Assembly (NCBI RefSeq): GCF_001659605.2
Contig: NC_035174.2
Coordinates: forward strand, 21,402,027 to 21,466,026
From: Manihot esculenta
Lineage: Eukaryota > Streptophyta > Magnoliopsida > Malpighiales > Euphorbiaceae
Direction: 5' to 3'
Length of the DNA stretch: 64,000 nucleotides
Position numbers and translations under genes: made by a program. The notes under the pieces are model-generated. The model saw only the letters and a program-made list of their open reading frames with translations, searched no databases and was not told the DNA's origin. Shown in pieces: positions 35,801-50,800 of the stretch (positions are counted from its first letter, which is position 1; the number at the start of each line of letters is the position of its first letter).

Positions 35801-38800
35801 CTCTGATAACGGTCACCAGAATGTGAGGGTTGGCCGGCGAGGGGGGGGGGGAGCGACATTGCTGGGATCGACAGTGAGAAGAAAGGAGGCCCCTAGTTAT
35901 GGTAGTAACAATTCAGTAGCTTAGGGTTTCAGAATCCCTAAAATTCAAATTGATTTAAATTGAAACACTAAAATGAGGTTTAGGGCTTTGATGCCATGAA
36001 GATTTTGGGAGAATTTTTGAATGTATTTATATTTCTAACTTGATTCTTACAAATACTTTACATGCGAATTTCGACACAAAGAATTCAAACAATAAAGGAA
36101 ACAAATAATTACAAATAATTAGAAATCTCCTTCAATAGCCTAGAAGCAGCATACAATCAACCAATCGAAGCTAAATAGTCGACAATTTCAAATCTTGCTT
36201 ATTGGGATGTGTTTGGCATTTTTCTATGTCTTCTCTAGTTTTTCATGTACGAAAACTTTTGCTTTGTTCACCTAATCTCCTAGGGATATGTGGGGAGGGT
36301 TCTTTTTTGCCCTTAGTATTCATCTATTGAGCTCTCCCAAGTCCAATCAACATAAATTATTATTTTCATTATCAATGCCTTAAACACCATACTTAGAACT
36401 CAAATTTTAAAAACTGCATCATGAAAGAGGCATTTTCTCTTTAAAATTTTACTTTGTGTCTTCGTAGGACCAAAGATGCTTTGGAGATTCTTGATCTTTT
36501 ATTATGTTTAAAAATAAATAACTTGGGTGGCTAAGCACAAAACTCTTTCTGAACTATTCGAAGTTGCCATATCAGAGAATAATGTTATTGCAGTTGTTGA
36601 GTTTGCTAGACATTAACTAACTAGGATTTGGCTTCGATTGAGATGGTAGAAAGAATGGAATTGCACTTTAGATAGCTCGAATCTGAGGTTTTATAGTTCG
36701 CCTAAATAGAGTCAAGGCTTTAACTTGGTTTCTAGGTTTGGTAAATAAAGCTAGGGGCTAATGGATGATCATAATGGCCATGGAGATGATCGGCATGTCA
36801 TTATTGTTGTAAATGCTTCTAGATTGAGACAATAAGGGAGAGTTCAATTAAGACTTTGTTACTGTGAAAGTACAGGAGAGCAATTAGGACTTTGTTATTG
36901 TTGAAGGAGAGAGAGAATAAGATCTAAGAGAAAGAAGATAAGATATAAGCCATGGTACTTTAGGAAATAAAAATGATAAATTTAGGTTTTGGCAAAAGCA
37001 GTTTTGGTTTTGCTAATAATTTTTACCTTTGTCGTTTATCAATAGTTTGTTTAATTAGGAACAAATATGTTTAATTATTTGTTGAAATTTGAACCATTAA
37101 GTATCTAGAACATCTGTATTGCCGAGAATGATAATATTCTCGTTTTGCAAATGTGAAGCTTCAGTTACAATAGTTCATAGAATTCAATCTCTGAGAACTG
37201 GTGAACTGCTCAACTTGACGTGCTTCGTTGATACCATCACTCGTGCAGGAACTTCCTTGATCACTCTGAATATGGACATGGAATGTCAGGCATTATTACT
37301 CAAAATGTTCTGGCAGATAGGTAAGCCTCCATGGTATTATTGTTATTACTATTATTATTTTTAAATTTATGTTTTGATCTATCTTATTTTTGCTGGCTTT
37401 TCCTTTTTTATTTTTTTATTGCTTATTCGTTCAATTTCAATACACATTGGGAATAACTAAGGGTGGTCATGGGCTGGTCTGGCTCTGGCCGTTCCGGTTC
37501 AAGGTTCAGGAGGACTGGAACTGGATTGCTTTTTAGCTTTGGTCCAGTTTTAGTTTTGAGGAGATTCAGTGATTGAATTTTTTTTTTTTCAAAGAAAAAA
37601 TCTGATTTGGCCCGAAACTGGATTGAATCAGTCAGTTCCAGCTGCTTCAAGACCGGTCTTGGTATATTTAGTTCCGATCTAGTTTTGATTTTCGGTTGGA
37701 CCTGCCTTGCTTCCAAAACAGACTGCTAGGTCAAGGAATAACTGGAAATTTTTTTTGCAGATTTGGGGTGTTCTGCTCCTCTTTCTCATAATTTCAACTT
37801 CCTAATATTGAGTCTCAGCGTATAGTCAAATAAGTTTTATGTTATGAGTTTAGCTTTTCTATGTATTTTATACACATCACATATGCCATGAGTATTTATG
37901 TGTAACAATTCCCTAAATGAAACCAGAGAATAATTGGGATCGTATATTTAGTTAGTTATCTTATGAATGACTCATCATAATGCTTTTAGAAGTTCTGAGC
38001 TATTTATCTGGTCTTTACTAATTGTTGTTTACTGATGTCATATAGGTGTATACTAGATGGAGAAATGTTGGTTTGGGATTCTTCTTCGAATCGATTTGCT
38101 GAGTTTGGTTCAAATCAGGAAATAGGTTACTAAAAATTTTCAATTGAATCCATTCAAACACCCCGCCCATCCCCACTTTCCTCTTTTTTTTTTTTTTCAT
38201 AAAAAAATTTTCCACTTTCTTTCTTTATGCTTACTTATAACTCCAAATTTTCATTTGCAGCAAAGGCAGCAAGGGATGGACTTGATAGCCATAGACAGGT
38301 TTTTAATTATTATTATTATTTTCTTGTTTATCTCCTTGTCGCTATTTTAGAAACCACCGTTTTGTAATTTAATATATGTGCTATTCATGTGTAGTTGTGC
38401 TGTATCCTTTGTGTATGAGCCAATTTAAAGTGTAGGTGCCATGTAGCTCGTCAAATGCTTTAAGTTGGAAGTGTAATTGGGCTACATTTGGTAAGGCATA
38501 ATTTAGTAGAAGAATTTTCCATTACGTTTCAGTGGAACAATGAAATATTTGATTACATTACATTTTCATTATGCATTGCCAAATGCAGCCCTAATTCATT
38601 TCATCCTCTGGATTCAGTTTACCTTGATGTTATCTCCTAGATGTTGCTTTTGATATCCTTTATGTTGGAGATACTAGTGTCATTCACCAAAGCTTGCGGG
38701 AAAGACATGATCTTCTCCGAAAATTTGTGAGGCCTTTGAAGGGTAGGTTAGAGATTCTTGTACCTGATGGGGGTCTCAATGATCGTCGTCTTCCTGGTAA

Positions 38801-41800
38801 AGTATATCAAATTTACAATTATATTTTATCAATGATCGCAATTGGTTTTCTCTTGTTTTTGACCTTTAATTTTTCTGAACATTACATTTGTAATAATATC
38901 ATCATTGTTACGAAATAGAACTGTTGGAATGTGCTTTCTCTATAATGTATTATGGGGTCACTTGTTTTAGGTTGCTTTGTTTTGTTGGAATAAATTAAAT
39001 TTGGGTCAGACCTAACTCATCTCAAAAACTAGCTCAAGAGGGAGTGCCTAAGACCCTTATAGGGGCACTTTTGTTGAGTTCTGCTTTTCTCTAGCTCAAC
39101 TTCTTTGGCTGCCAATCGAGATGCCAGTATAGATATTTTTGCATATTTTTGTGCTTTTCTAACTCTCTCACGTGTAGTAGCTGAACGACTCAACACTTGT
39201 CTGCTACTACCACCAGCATCAAATCTAGATCCAGTTTCTTTCTAAATTCATTTTCTTTCAATTGTCTCATGCTCGCCCGTCTCGCTATTTCCATTTCGAT
39301 GTCCTCCTCTTCATCATCATCATCATCTTCAATTCTATTTATATTCATAATTTCTTCTTCTAATTCTCTCTTTTTTCTTTATCCTTTTTAGCCAATTAGT
39401 ATTTTTTTAGAACACCGGCCATATCCTTCCTAGAAGAAACTTTCTGACAACATGCAATTTGATTAGGTATAGTAGCCAATGGTACCATCAATCTTGTTAT
39501 CCCTTCTATGACCTTTCTCCTACATAAATTGCAAATCATTTTTCCTTTTTTCCCTGTAGGTGTTGCAAACTTCCAACCAATATCATCACTTGGCTTACCA
39601 CCCCCTTGAGTAGAACTAGAACCACTTCCACGAGGCTTTTTCAATATATATATTTAATATCTGTTCATAAAAATTAAAAGATGTCAAATGTCAATAGCAT
39701 GGAAGGCAAATATTTTTTTTATAACTAATATTTTAATTTTAACCCAACTCCATACATTAATTTTTATTTAACACAAATTATATAGATATGAAATTTTAAT
39801 TGTCAAACTATAAGTCTTACTCAACAACTGTTATTAACAAATACTAAGTAGAACTTCAACATATAACTTTACATAATTGATATAATAATCTAATTTAATT
39901 AAAATAACTTTCAAATAGGACTAAATAACAAAAACCATATAATTTTTATAGATTGGAAAAATTAATAGCTCAAAATGTAGTCTTAACTCAGAAGAACACT
40001 TTAATCCACAAAAATTAAAAAAAAAAAACAGCAACTAAAAATAATTGAATTTTATAATAATTTATGAAAAATAGTCTAAACTAACAAAAACCATATAATT
40101 TTTATAGATTGGACAAACTAATAGCTCAAAATATAATTTTAACTCAAAAATTAACACTTTAATCCATAAAAATTAAACAAAAAAAATACAGCAGCTAAAA
40201 ATAATTTAATTTCATAATAATTTTTGAAAAATAGTCTAAAGTTCTAACTTCTAAATTAACAAAAACCATACAATCTTTATAGATCGGACAAACTAATCGC
40301 TCAACGTACATTTTTAAGTAAAAAAACTAACAATTTAATCTACAAAAATAAAAAAAAAGCAAAAAATACAACAGTTAAAACTAAAAATACAGAAGTATTA
40401 ACTCACCTTTTAGAAGAAATTAGCTTGAAATGAAGTAGTCAATGGTAGATCTAAGCTTGGATATGAGAAATTTTTAGGAAAGCTTGAGATATTTGAGAGA
40501 AAAGGAAGAGAAAGTCAGAAAACTTAGTTTGAACTTTGAGTTGTTGTGCTGCTTGCTGGAGTGTTTTTTTGAAGAAGGAAAAAAATAGTTAAGGGTTGGT
40601 TGGCTGCAGCAGAAAAAGATAAAAGGATTCTTTGAATTTTGAAATCTGTGTTAAAGTAATGGCTGTTACCGTTACATCATTGCCAGTAACGGCCATTATC
40701 ATTACGTAATGCCGCAACTCAAGGGGGCTTGTTGGGTAACGACCCTCCTTAAAACTGTCACATACTGCTGTTATTTAAAACGTTGCTCTGTACTTAGATT
40801 CGGTACTTGATTGAGCAACGACACTTTGCTTCTTGTTTCTCCAAGTGATAAGGTTTTCTCTCACAAGTATGCAGTAACTAGTGGTTGACCTCCTAGAGAT
40901 CCAATCCAATCTGCATTTGTGAATGTGTTTATATGGAGATAGTCGTGTTTGGAGGGCAGGAGACCTTTTCTAGGGGCAAACTTCAAGTATCGCAGAATGC
41001 GAAATACAGCTTGCATTTGAGGTTCATAATGATCCTGCATAAATTGACTAAGTTGACTGCATGTGCTATGTCTGGTAGAGTATGTGAGAGATAAATCAAT
41101 CTGCCTACTAATCTCTAATATCTACTAATGTCTAGTGGTTCACCAATCCTTGCTTGTAACTTGTGATTGCTATCAACAAGAGTTTTTGCTGGTTTGCAAC
41201 TTAACATACCGATTTCTTTTAAAAGATTCAGAATATATTTCTTTTGAGAGATAAAAATTTCCTTCTTTGATCTAGCTACCTCAATTCTCTAAAAATACTG
41301 AAATTTTCCTAAATCTTTAATTTCGAATTTTCAAGCCAGAAGCTTCTTCAATCTTTGTCATCTCTTCTTTGTCATTTCCTATCATTATAATGTCATGAAC
41401 ATAAACTATGAGAAAAGTAATTTTACTCTTATAATGTGATAAACAGGATATGATGCGGAATCCCATATTAACAATGCAATCTAAAATTCCAACACACAAT
41501 AATATCAAGTCACACGCCAAGATTAATTCCCAATCGTTCTACTATACCCTTGAATAATGAATAAACAAGAACATAGATAATCGAACAAGAAAACAAGAAT
41601 GGAATCGCCATGAAATTACTAATTTCGATAAAATGCCAATTTTTGATACAACACAAAGTTAAACAAAATTCTCTCTAGACTTCTATTAATCAAGGAAAAC
41701 AATATTGTTAATCAAGGAAAACAATATTGTTCCCAAAATAAGACTTCATGAAATTTGTGGCTGTTATTTGGAGGGATTTTTATAACTTTCTACCCTAATC

Positions 41801-44800
41801 CTAGTGGTAAAGGATTAATCCTATTGTAGAAAGGATTCTTGGTCAAACAGTCAAACCTTCCTCAACAAGGATTACAATCATAACAAGACAAGAAACAATT
41901 GGGCAATTTCTGTGTATTTTCTCTATTGAAGTATGTTTATATACAGATTACAAGGTCTTATTAAGGCAACTCCTAATAATCCTCGATCAATCAATTAGTA
42001 TTGAAAACGATGATGAAAAAGAAGAGGAAAGCAAAAGCTTTGAGAGAAAAATGCTTGATTATTCCCCTCAAGTCAATTGGGGTATATATACTACTTACAA
42101 AAAGAAATTAATTCTCTAATTATAACCTAATCATATTCCAATCATATCACACAATCATATCCCTAATTATGCACACAATCACTACAAATCTAGGTTATTT
42201 ACAGAAAGTATCTCAACACTCCCCCTCAAGCTGGAGCGTACATGTCATATGCTCCAAGCTTGTTACAAATATATTCGATTCGTGAACCCCGAAGAGATTT
42301 TGTGAAAACGTCAGTTAGTTAATCATTTAAGTTAAGAAAGCTAATAGAAGTGTATCCCGACTTAATCTTTTGTCTAATAAAGTGGCAATCTACCTCTATA
42401 TGCTTCGTCCTATCATGAAAAACTGGATTTGATGCAATATGCAGCTTGATTATCACATATCAGCTTCATTTGGCCAGTATCACTATATTTCAATTCCTGA
42501 AGGAGTTGCTTCAACCAAATGAGTTCGCATGTTGCTATAGGCATAGCTTGATATTCTGCTTTTGCACTTGATCTTGCAATCTCACCTTGTTTTTTACTTT
42601 TCTAGGATATAAGATTTCCTCCACTCATAATATAATATTCTGAAGTAGATCGTCTATCTGAAGGAGAACCTGTCCAATCTGCATCAGAATAGCCAACGAT
42701 TTGTGAGTGACCCTTGTCCTCGTAGAGTAGACCCTATTCAGGAGCTCCTTTAATATATCTAAGAATGTGAATGACTGCATCCTAGTGACTACTGTTTGGA
42801 GTTTGAAGAAATTGACTAACCACACTTACAACAAAGGAAATATTTGGTCGCGTGATAGTGAGATAATTGAGCTTGCCAACTAATCTTTTGTATCTAGCAA
42901 GATCTTTAAGTGGCTACCCTCGTTCAGGAACAAGTTTGACATTTGGATCCATGGGAGTGTCCACATGTCTACAGTCTAACATGCCTGTTTCTTCCAATAT
43001 ATCCAAAGCATATATCCGTTGAGAAATTGCAATACCTGTTTTAGACCGTGCCACTTCAATCCCTAAGAAATACTTCAGTTTTTCCAGGTCTTTAGTTTGG
43101 AAATGGCTGAACAAATGTCGCTTAAGCTGAGAGATTCCATCATGATAATTTCCTATAATGACAATATCATCAACATAGATCACCAAGTAGATGCGTCTAT
43201 CACCATTATGACGAAAAAATACGGAATGATCATAATTATTTCGAGACATTCCAAACTGTTGAACTACAGTGCTAAATCATCCAAACCATGCTCTTGGAGA
43301 CTATTTTAGTCCATACAAAGAGCGTCGAAGACGACATACACCATGTAAACTTTTTCGGTGAGCTCTCCATGAAGAAATGCATTTTTAATATCTAGTTGAT
43401 GAAGGGTTCAGTGATTAATTGCATCCAATGAGATGAGGAGGCGAACAGAAGATATTTTGGCTACTGGAGAGAAAGCATCACTATAATCAAGTCCAAAAAT
43501 TTGTATGTAACCTTTAGCTATAAGGCGAGCTATAAGATCGAAGAGATGGAGGTAGTTGCTGATCCAAGACGTAAAGACCCTCTGACTCACGCCCTCTACC
43601 AACAATCTACTTTGTCGAAAGATCCTGAAAAACACAGTGATCAGAAAAGAATGAGACACAACAATTCAATGCACGAGTGAGTTCACTAACGGAAAGCAAA
43701 TTAAATGCGAACTTAGGGAGACATAACACAGAGAATACAGAAAGAAAAGGGGTTAAGTTGACATGACCAGAACCTATGACAGAAGATTTAGTGCCATTAG
43801 CAAGAGTAACATAAAAAGACGATGCATGAGACTTAAGATTGGACAAAAGGGTAGAATTATTTGACATATGATTGGTAGCACCAGAATTAATAACCCACTT
43901 GGAGGATAAAGACACAAGACATGCAGTAGAGTTACCTGACTCACAATTGCAGTGATAGAAGAGGAATTAGAGGATTTTAGAGATGCCTGGTATTGGGTGA
44001 ATTGTGCATATTCATCTGCAGATATCAAAATTCCCTGATCTGAGGAGGCCCCAACTGCCATATGCGCGATGCGCTGATTCTTATTCTGTAGTTTCTGACA
44101 TGTCTTGTTAGTATGTCTAGGTTCGCGGCAGTAATAACAAATGATTCCTCCTGAGTCAGAAGTAGAACCTGTTTTCCCAGAACGCTGAGATCCTTTACCA
44201 CCATGAAAACCTCCCCTTTGCGCACCTCTGTTATTCTGTCTATCACTGTCATTGCGGCTAACAAGGGCACTAGTGGGTTGTGAAGGGATTGGAGACTCTG
44301 TACGCAACACCCTAGTGAACACATCATGTAACGATGATATTTCAAAATCAGAAAGAATCTGAACTTTTTAGCTGTCTCAAACTCTAGAGGGAGACTTGCA
44401 AGAAAGCTCATAACAGCCATTTGCTCTCGTTGAGCTTGTTGAGCTTTCACATCTGTACTAAAAGGCATTAATATATTAAGTTCTTTGTAAACTCTTTTAA
44501 AATCCATAAAATAGGATGTCAAAGTTCTATCATTTTTCTCAGCTCGGTAAAACGCCTTACACATATCATAAATACGGGAAATATTTCCTTTGCCAGAATA
44601 TAGAAACTTCAAATACTCCATTAACTCTTTAACAAATTCACAGTGATTAATAAGACTAATCACCTCACTAGGAATAGACTTTCGGATCTGCAAAAACAAA
44701 CGAGCATCATCCCTCATCCAATCTCTACGAGTTTCATCAGTTGGAGGATCCTTGGTATGATCATCCATTTCAATACTTCGTAAATAAATACAGATAGTTT

Positions 44801-47800
44801 TACTCCAATCCAAAAAATTAGATCAATTTAATTTGTGTTTCGTGATTTCGGTCATCATAGGAATCAAATCAGTTACGGTGGTTTTAACTTCAGCCATAAG
44901 GACAACCAACCCAAAATAATCAAAATAAGCACAGAATCAGAAGTAAACAGTACCCGGTGAACAGTGCCTGAATATGAACACTACCAAAAAAACACCTCCA
45001 CCCAACACCCGAACGGCAAACTAACCTTAGATCTGACAAGGGGACTGTGTGGTGACTCCAGCGATGGTGATCGGAGCAGCGGCGGAGCAGGGACACGCCG
45101 GTGCGTGGAACTGCGGTAGATTGTTGTGGCGGCGCGTGAGGCACACTCGCGGGCCGATCGCCTGTCGGTTCTTCAGGGATGCTTCGCCGGTGCTTCGACG
45201 TTCTTCCTAGGGGGCAGTGAGATACAAACGTTATCCTTTATTGGTAACCCAAATGAACAAAGTCCTACGTCTCCAAAAAAAATTTAAATCTATATGGGTG
45301 AGGCTCTGATACCATGTAGAAAGATAATATTTGTTGTATTTCACAATAGAGATTACAACCTATTTATACATGAGAGACGGTATCTAAACAGCAAGGAAAA
45401 TGAAGCCTATGATTATATAATCCCTAAGATTTAGTAACTGATCCATCTATCAATATTTACTTTCTATATTAACATATTTATTTCCTATAACCTATAACAG
45501 TCCTCTTCTTAACCAGTAGAGGTTTGTGCAACATGATAAAAAGGAATTTGTTCGGAAAAGACTACATCTGTTGAGATTAGATATTTGTTGAGATCTGGAG
45601 AGTAACACCGATGCTTCTAAAGGCGAGAATATCCCAAAAAAACACACTTCAAAGCTTTAGAATCAAGTTTAGTCACATAGGTCTGATATCCCGAATATAG
45701 CAAGTGCTGCCAAAAAGTCATGGTTCTAGAGAAAATAATAGCTTTTTTGGAAAAAGGACATTATAAGGAGTATTATCGTTTAGTACTGGGGAGGACATGC
45801 GATTAATGAGGAAACATGCAGTAGAGAGAGCATCGGCCCAAAATTGCTTGGGAACTTGCATTTGAAACAACATAGCTCGAGCAATCTCAAAGAGATGTCG
45901 ATTCTTCTTTTCAGCTAACCCATTTTGAGCGGGTGTATCAACACATAACGATTGGTAAAGAATACCATGTTGAGTCATATAAGTCTGGAATGATTTTGAC
46001 ATATATTCTTTAGCATTGTCGCTTTGCAAAATTTGCACAGAAACATTAAATTGAGTTTTGATTTCAGCACAAAAGGCAGAAAAATGAGAAAACACTTTCG
46101 AACGATGTTTCATAAAATAAATCCAAGTCATTATGGAGAAATCATCTACAAAAGTGATAAAATATTTGAATTCAGTCTTAGACCCAACCGAACATGGGCC
46201 CCAAACATCCGGATGAATTAATTCAAAAGTAGACTCAACTCGTTTATTGACTCTAGGACTTAAAGGGTTTTGATGATGTTTTACACAATGATATGACTCA
46301 CATTTCAGTAAAGATACCTCATGAAATTGAGGGCATAACTTTTTCAAAACCGGTAAAGAAGGGTGTCCCAACCGACAATGTGCTTCAAACGGAGACACGA
46401 CATTGGAGCAAGCAACATACTGAGGTACCCATGCATCCAAAATGTAGAGACCCCCAGATACATGTCATTTACTAATAATCTGCTTTGTCACAAGATCTTG
46501 AATGAGACAATGATCAGGAAAAACAAAACACACAATTTAGATTTTTGATAAGTTTACTTAGAGATTAGATTAAAGGCAAGAGTAGGTAAACTTAGCACAG
46601 ATGATAGGGTAATAGAAGGAGTAGGTTTAACAGTTTTAGAACCCTCAACATTATAGGTTGGCCCATCAACTATAGTAACAGAAGGTGCTTTATGAGATCG
46701 AAAGCTGGCAAAAGTATCAACAAGCATAATAGTGAGAAAAGGATCGATGTACACATATTCTTCATCTTTAGGCTTTTGTTCTTGATCAACAATCTCAGAA
46801 GCAATGTAATTGTCATGGCTTTTATCAGTTGAAGATCTTGTACTTCAATTGCTTGGATTTCTTCAACAGAATAATTCTTGAATATAGACTCTGAATCTTC
46901 ACAATGTTTAGTCTCAATTATAGTTTCTTCCTCAAAAGATTTCTCCCCAAATGTGGTTGAGACAGTCATTATGAACATGTTGTGGTAATTTAGATTGCTT
47001 TGCGCATTGCAATAGAAGCTTATCTCAGACTTTTGCTTGTTTGTTATGAGATCACAATTTTCACTTGAGGATTTAAGAATCTCTGATTGGTTCCTTGGAT
47101 GGAATTTCTTAGATCTTCTACAACCATCTCTTCTTTCTTTGCTTTCCATCCTCAAACAAATTCAAAGCTACAAACAAAAGAAAACAAATTTGTTCCTCAC
47201 ATGCTCCCTCATGTGTTTCTCTCGAAAAGTTGTTTATGCTCATGTTTTGCTCATAAGTTGGCTTTTACCCTCTTATAAACTCACCACTCAAGCCTTTTTA
47301 CCTCTCAATGTTCAACTTAAAAGTGTTGCACTTCAGAACTAACACACAACACGACATTAATAAGATTGTAGCAATAGAAATTAAACAATGATATCCTAAA
47401 CAATAAAGAAATGTAAAAGCAAAATGTAGAGGCAAAAAAGCACACAATAAAATATTAGCACAAAATGGCAATAAGTATGCTGAAGATGCAATTTAATGAG
47501 TAACATGCAGTAACTATATCACCCTATGTGTATAGAAAACCAACAAACGAAATAAAACAAAGATGATCAAAGTTAAAAGAAAACTCTAATTCAAAAATAG
47601 ACCAATTTCACACTCCTCTAATAGAAACCGAAACTGAACTTAAACTAATACCCAATGTTCGAAAGCTCTAACTAGCAAAAACCACACAAAAATAAAAACT
47701 TTAGGCGTGTAGTAATTCCAAAATCTCAAACCAAAAGTTTCAATCAAGGTATATGTCAAATAGATTGCAAAATTGCTCCTTTTCTTGCTTTTAACCTCAA

Positions 47801-50800
47801 AAATGAAATTTCAAGAAGCCATTTTTTTTCCTTTTTGTGAATTTTCAAGATTTGAATCTTTTTTTTTTTACTAAAACTTGTGATAACACAAAATTGAGAA
47901 GCAATCAGAGATAAAATTGAGAATCTTTTTTTTTACTAAAACTTGTCATAACATTGTAAACAGAACGATAAACAAGTTACCGAAATAAGAAAACGAATTA
48001 CTAGCAACTACAACTATGAGATTAAAATTGAACAAGATAACAATCAAGATAGATAAATTAGAACTTATCTACGACCTATGTTCTGATACCAAACTGATAC
48101 GGAACCCCAGATTAACAATGCAATCTAAAACCCCAACACACAACAATATCAAGTCAAACGCTAGGATTCATTTCCAAGCGTTCTACTACACCCTTTCTTA
48201 GAGTTTGAAAATAATTTATACATAATTATAGGAGATTATGTAATCATAGGCTAATTGATTGATAGAGAATTATTAGGGGTTGCCTTAACAAGGCTTTGTA
48301 ATCTGTATATATGCCCACTTCAATGGAAAAACATATACTGAAATTACCCAATTATTTCTTATCTTGTTACATGGTATCAGAGCCATTCTCGTAGAGATTT
48401 AATTTTTTTCTCTCTCGTCAAGTTTTAAATTTTTGGAGACTTAGGGCTCCTGTTCTTTTGTGTTACCCATCTAGGGTAATATTTGTCTCTCACCGTCCAC
48501 CTAGAGAGGATGCCGAATTTGCCTTGCAGCCCTCTTGTTAGATCTGTGGTTCGTTTGCCGTTTGGGTGTTGGGTGGAGGCAATTTTTTTTATACTGTTCA
48601 CTGGGTTAGATTTTGTTATCTTCCTTTAATTCATTTGAAGGTAAAGGAGTATAGAGTTTTGATTGAAATGGTTTTTCACAGTAAGACCCATATTATTAAA
48701 ATTATCCCAACGTCTTCAGTAGCGGCTGAGACAGGTAAAACGTGTCTTGTTTCCTCTTCATATAAATGGGTCATTGATTCTGGTGCCACGGATCACATGA
48801 CAGATAATCCTTATATTTTTACTAGCTTTCGATCTCATAAAGCACCTTCTCCTGTTATTATAGCTGATGGGTCAACCTATAATGTTGAGGGTTCTGGGAT
48901 TGTTAAACCTACTCCTTCTATTACCCTATCATTTGTGCTAAGTTTACCTAATCTTGCCTTTAATTTAATCTTTGTGAGTAAACTTACCAAAGACCTAAAT
49001 TATTGTGTTTCTTTTTTCCTGATCATTGTCTCATTCAAGATCTTGTGACGAAGTAGATGATTGGTAAAGGACATGTATATGGGGTCTCTACATTTTGGAT
49101 GCATGGGTACCTCAGTATGTTGCTTGCTCCAGTGTCATGTCTCCGTTTGAAGCACACTGTTGGTTAGGACACTCTTCTTTACCAGTTTTGAAGAAGTTAT
49201 ATCCTCAATTTCATGAGGTATCTTTACTGGAATGTGAGTCATGTCATTTTGCAAAATATCATTGAAACTCTTTAAGTCCCTGGAGTCAATAAACGAGCTG
49301 AGTCTGCTTTTGAATTTGTTCATTCAGATGTTTGGGGCCCATGTCCGGTTGGATCTAAGACTGGATTAAGATATTTTATCACTTTTGTGGATGATTACTC
49401 TAGAATTACTTGGATTTATTTTATGAAATATCGTTCAAAAGTGTTTTCACATTTTTGTCTTTTGTGCTTAAATCAAGACTCAATTTAATGTTTTTGTAAA
49501 AATTTTGTGAAGTGACAATGCTAAAGAATATATGTCAGAATCATTCCAAGCTTATATGACTCAACATGATACTCTCTACTAATCATCATATGTTGATACA
49601 CTCGCTCAAAATAGGGCAGCTGAAAGAAAGAATCGACATCTCTTTGAGACTGCTAGAGCTCTGTTGTTTCAAATGCAAGTTCCTAAGCAATTTTGGGCTG
49701 ATGCTGTCTCTACTGCATGCTTTCTCATTAATCGCATGCCCTCCGCAGACTAAACGGTAATACTCCTTATAATGTCCCCTTTCCTAAGAAGCTATTATTT
49801 CCTCTTGAACCACGACTGTTTGGCAGTACTTCCTATGTTCGGGATGTCAGACCTTATGTGATTAAACTTGATCCTAAGGCTTTAAAGTGTGTTTTTTTGG
49901 GATATTCTCTCCTTCAAAAGGGGTATCACTGTTATTCTTCAGATCTCAACAAGTATCTGGTCTCAACAGATGTAGTCTTTTCCGAGCAAGTTCTTTTTTA
50001 TTCTGTTGCACAAACATATCCTGATCAAGAGGATGATGATGAATGGCTCATCTATAGAATCATATTTTATGGTGGGACATCTTCGAGTGTGCCTTTTGCT
50101 GTACAATCTGATGGTAACCTTCCTCCTAATACTCAGCCTCCTGTTAAACCGTCAGTTGTTCAAGTTTACTCTCGGAGACCAGTACTTGATGATATATGCC
50201 TTGCACTAGAATCTTCTTCGCCATCAGATCCACCACCAAGTGACCTTGACCTCCCCATTAGTCTTCATAAAGGTAAACGATAGTGTAAATCTATCTATTA
50301 TGTTGTTAACTTTCTGTCTTATGATCTCCTGTCTCCTTCTTTTACCTCCTTAATTGTCTCTCTAGATTTCATTTCTTTGCCTAAGACAGTTAAAGAGGCT
50401 CTGGCTCATTCTGGATGGCGTGATGCAATGTTTGAGGAGATCAAGGCTCTAGATGAAAATCATACTTGGGAACTAGTTGATTTACCTTGTGGCAAGAAGG
50501 CTGTGGGCTGTAAATGGCTTTTTGCCATCAAAGTCAATCCAGATGGCTCCATAGCGAGGCTTAAGACCCTTTTTGTCGCCAAAGGTTATGCCCAAACCTA
50601 TGGCATTGACTTTTCTGACACTTTTTCTCCTATGGCAAAAATAACCTCACTTTGCTTGTTCATCTCTCTAGCTGCTTCTCAGCATTGGCCTTTACACCAA
50701 TTAGATATCAAGAATGCATTTTTACATGGTAACCTCCAAAAGGAGGTGTATATGGAGCAACCACTAGGGTTTGTTGCTCAGGGGGAGTATGGGAAAGTCT

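Larger units (their letters stand above)
42000..45499 (-). mobile_element. Ty1/copia element with mismatched LTRs and no integrase
   Basis: On the minus strand: LTR 45499-45315 (starts TGTTATAGGTTATAGG), primer site TGGTATCAGAGCC (45314-45302), leader, Gag, protease, RT, RNase H, polypurine tract CTTGAGGGGGAGTG, then LTR 42218 to about 42000, which starts TGTTGAGATACTTTC. The two LTRs are from different families, so the element is a hybrid. Target-site duplications were not found. Confidence 0.8.

Noticed and set aside
38617..38660. A 7-nt deletion making LIG4 a pseudogene at the exon 11 start
   Set aside because: The missing TTGTGCT was found intact at 38395-38401 with proper splice sites, so a microexon explains it better.
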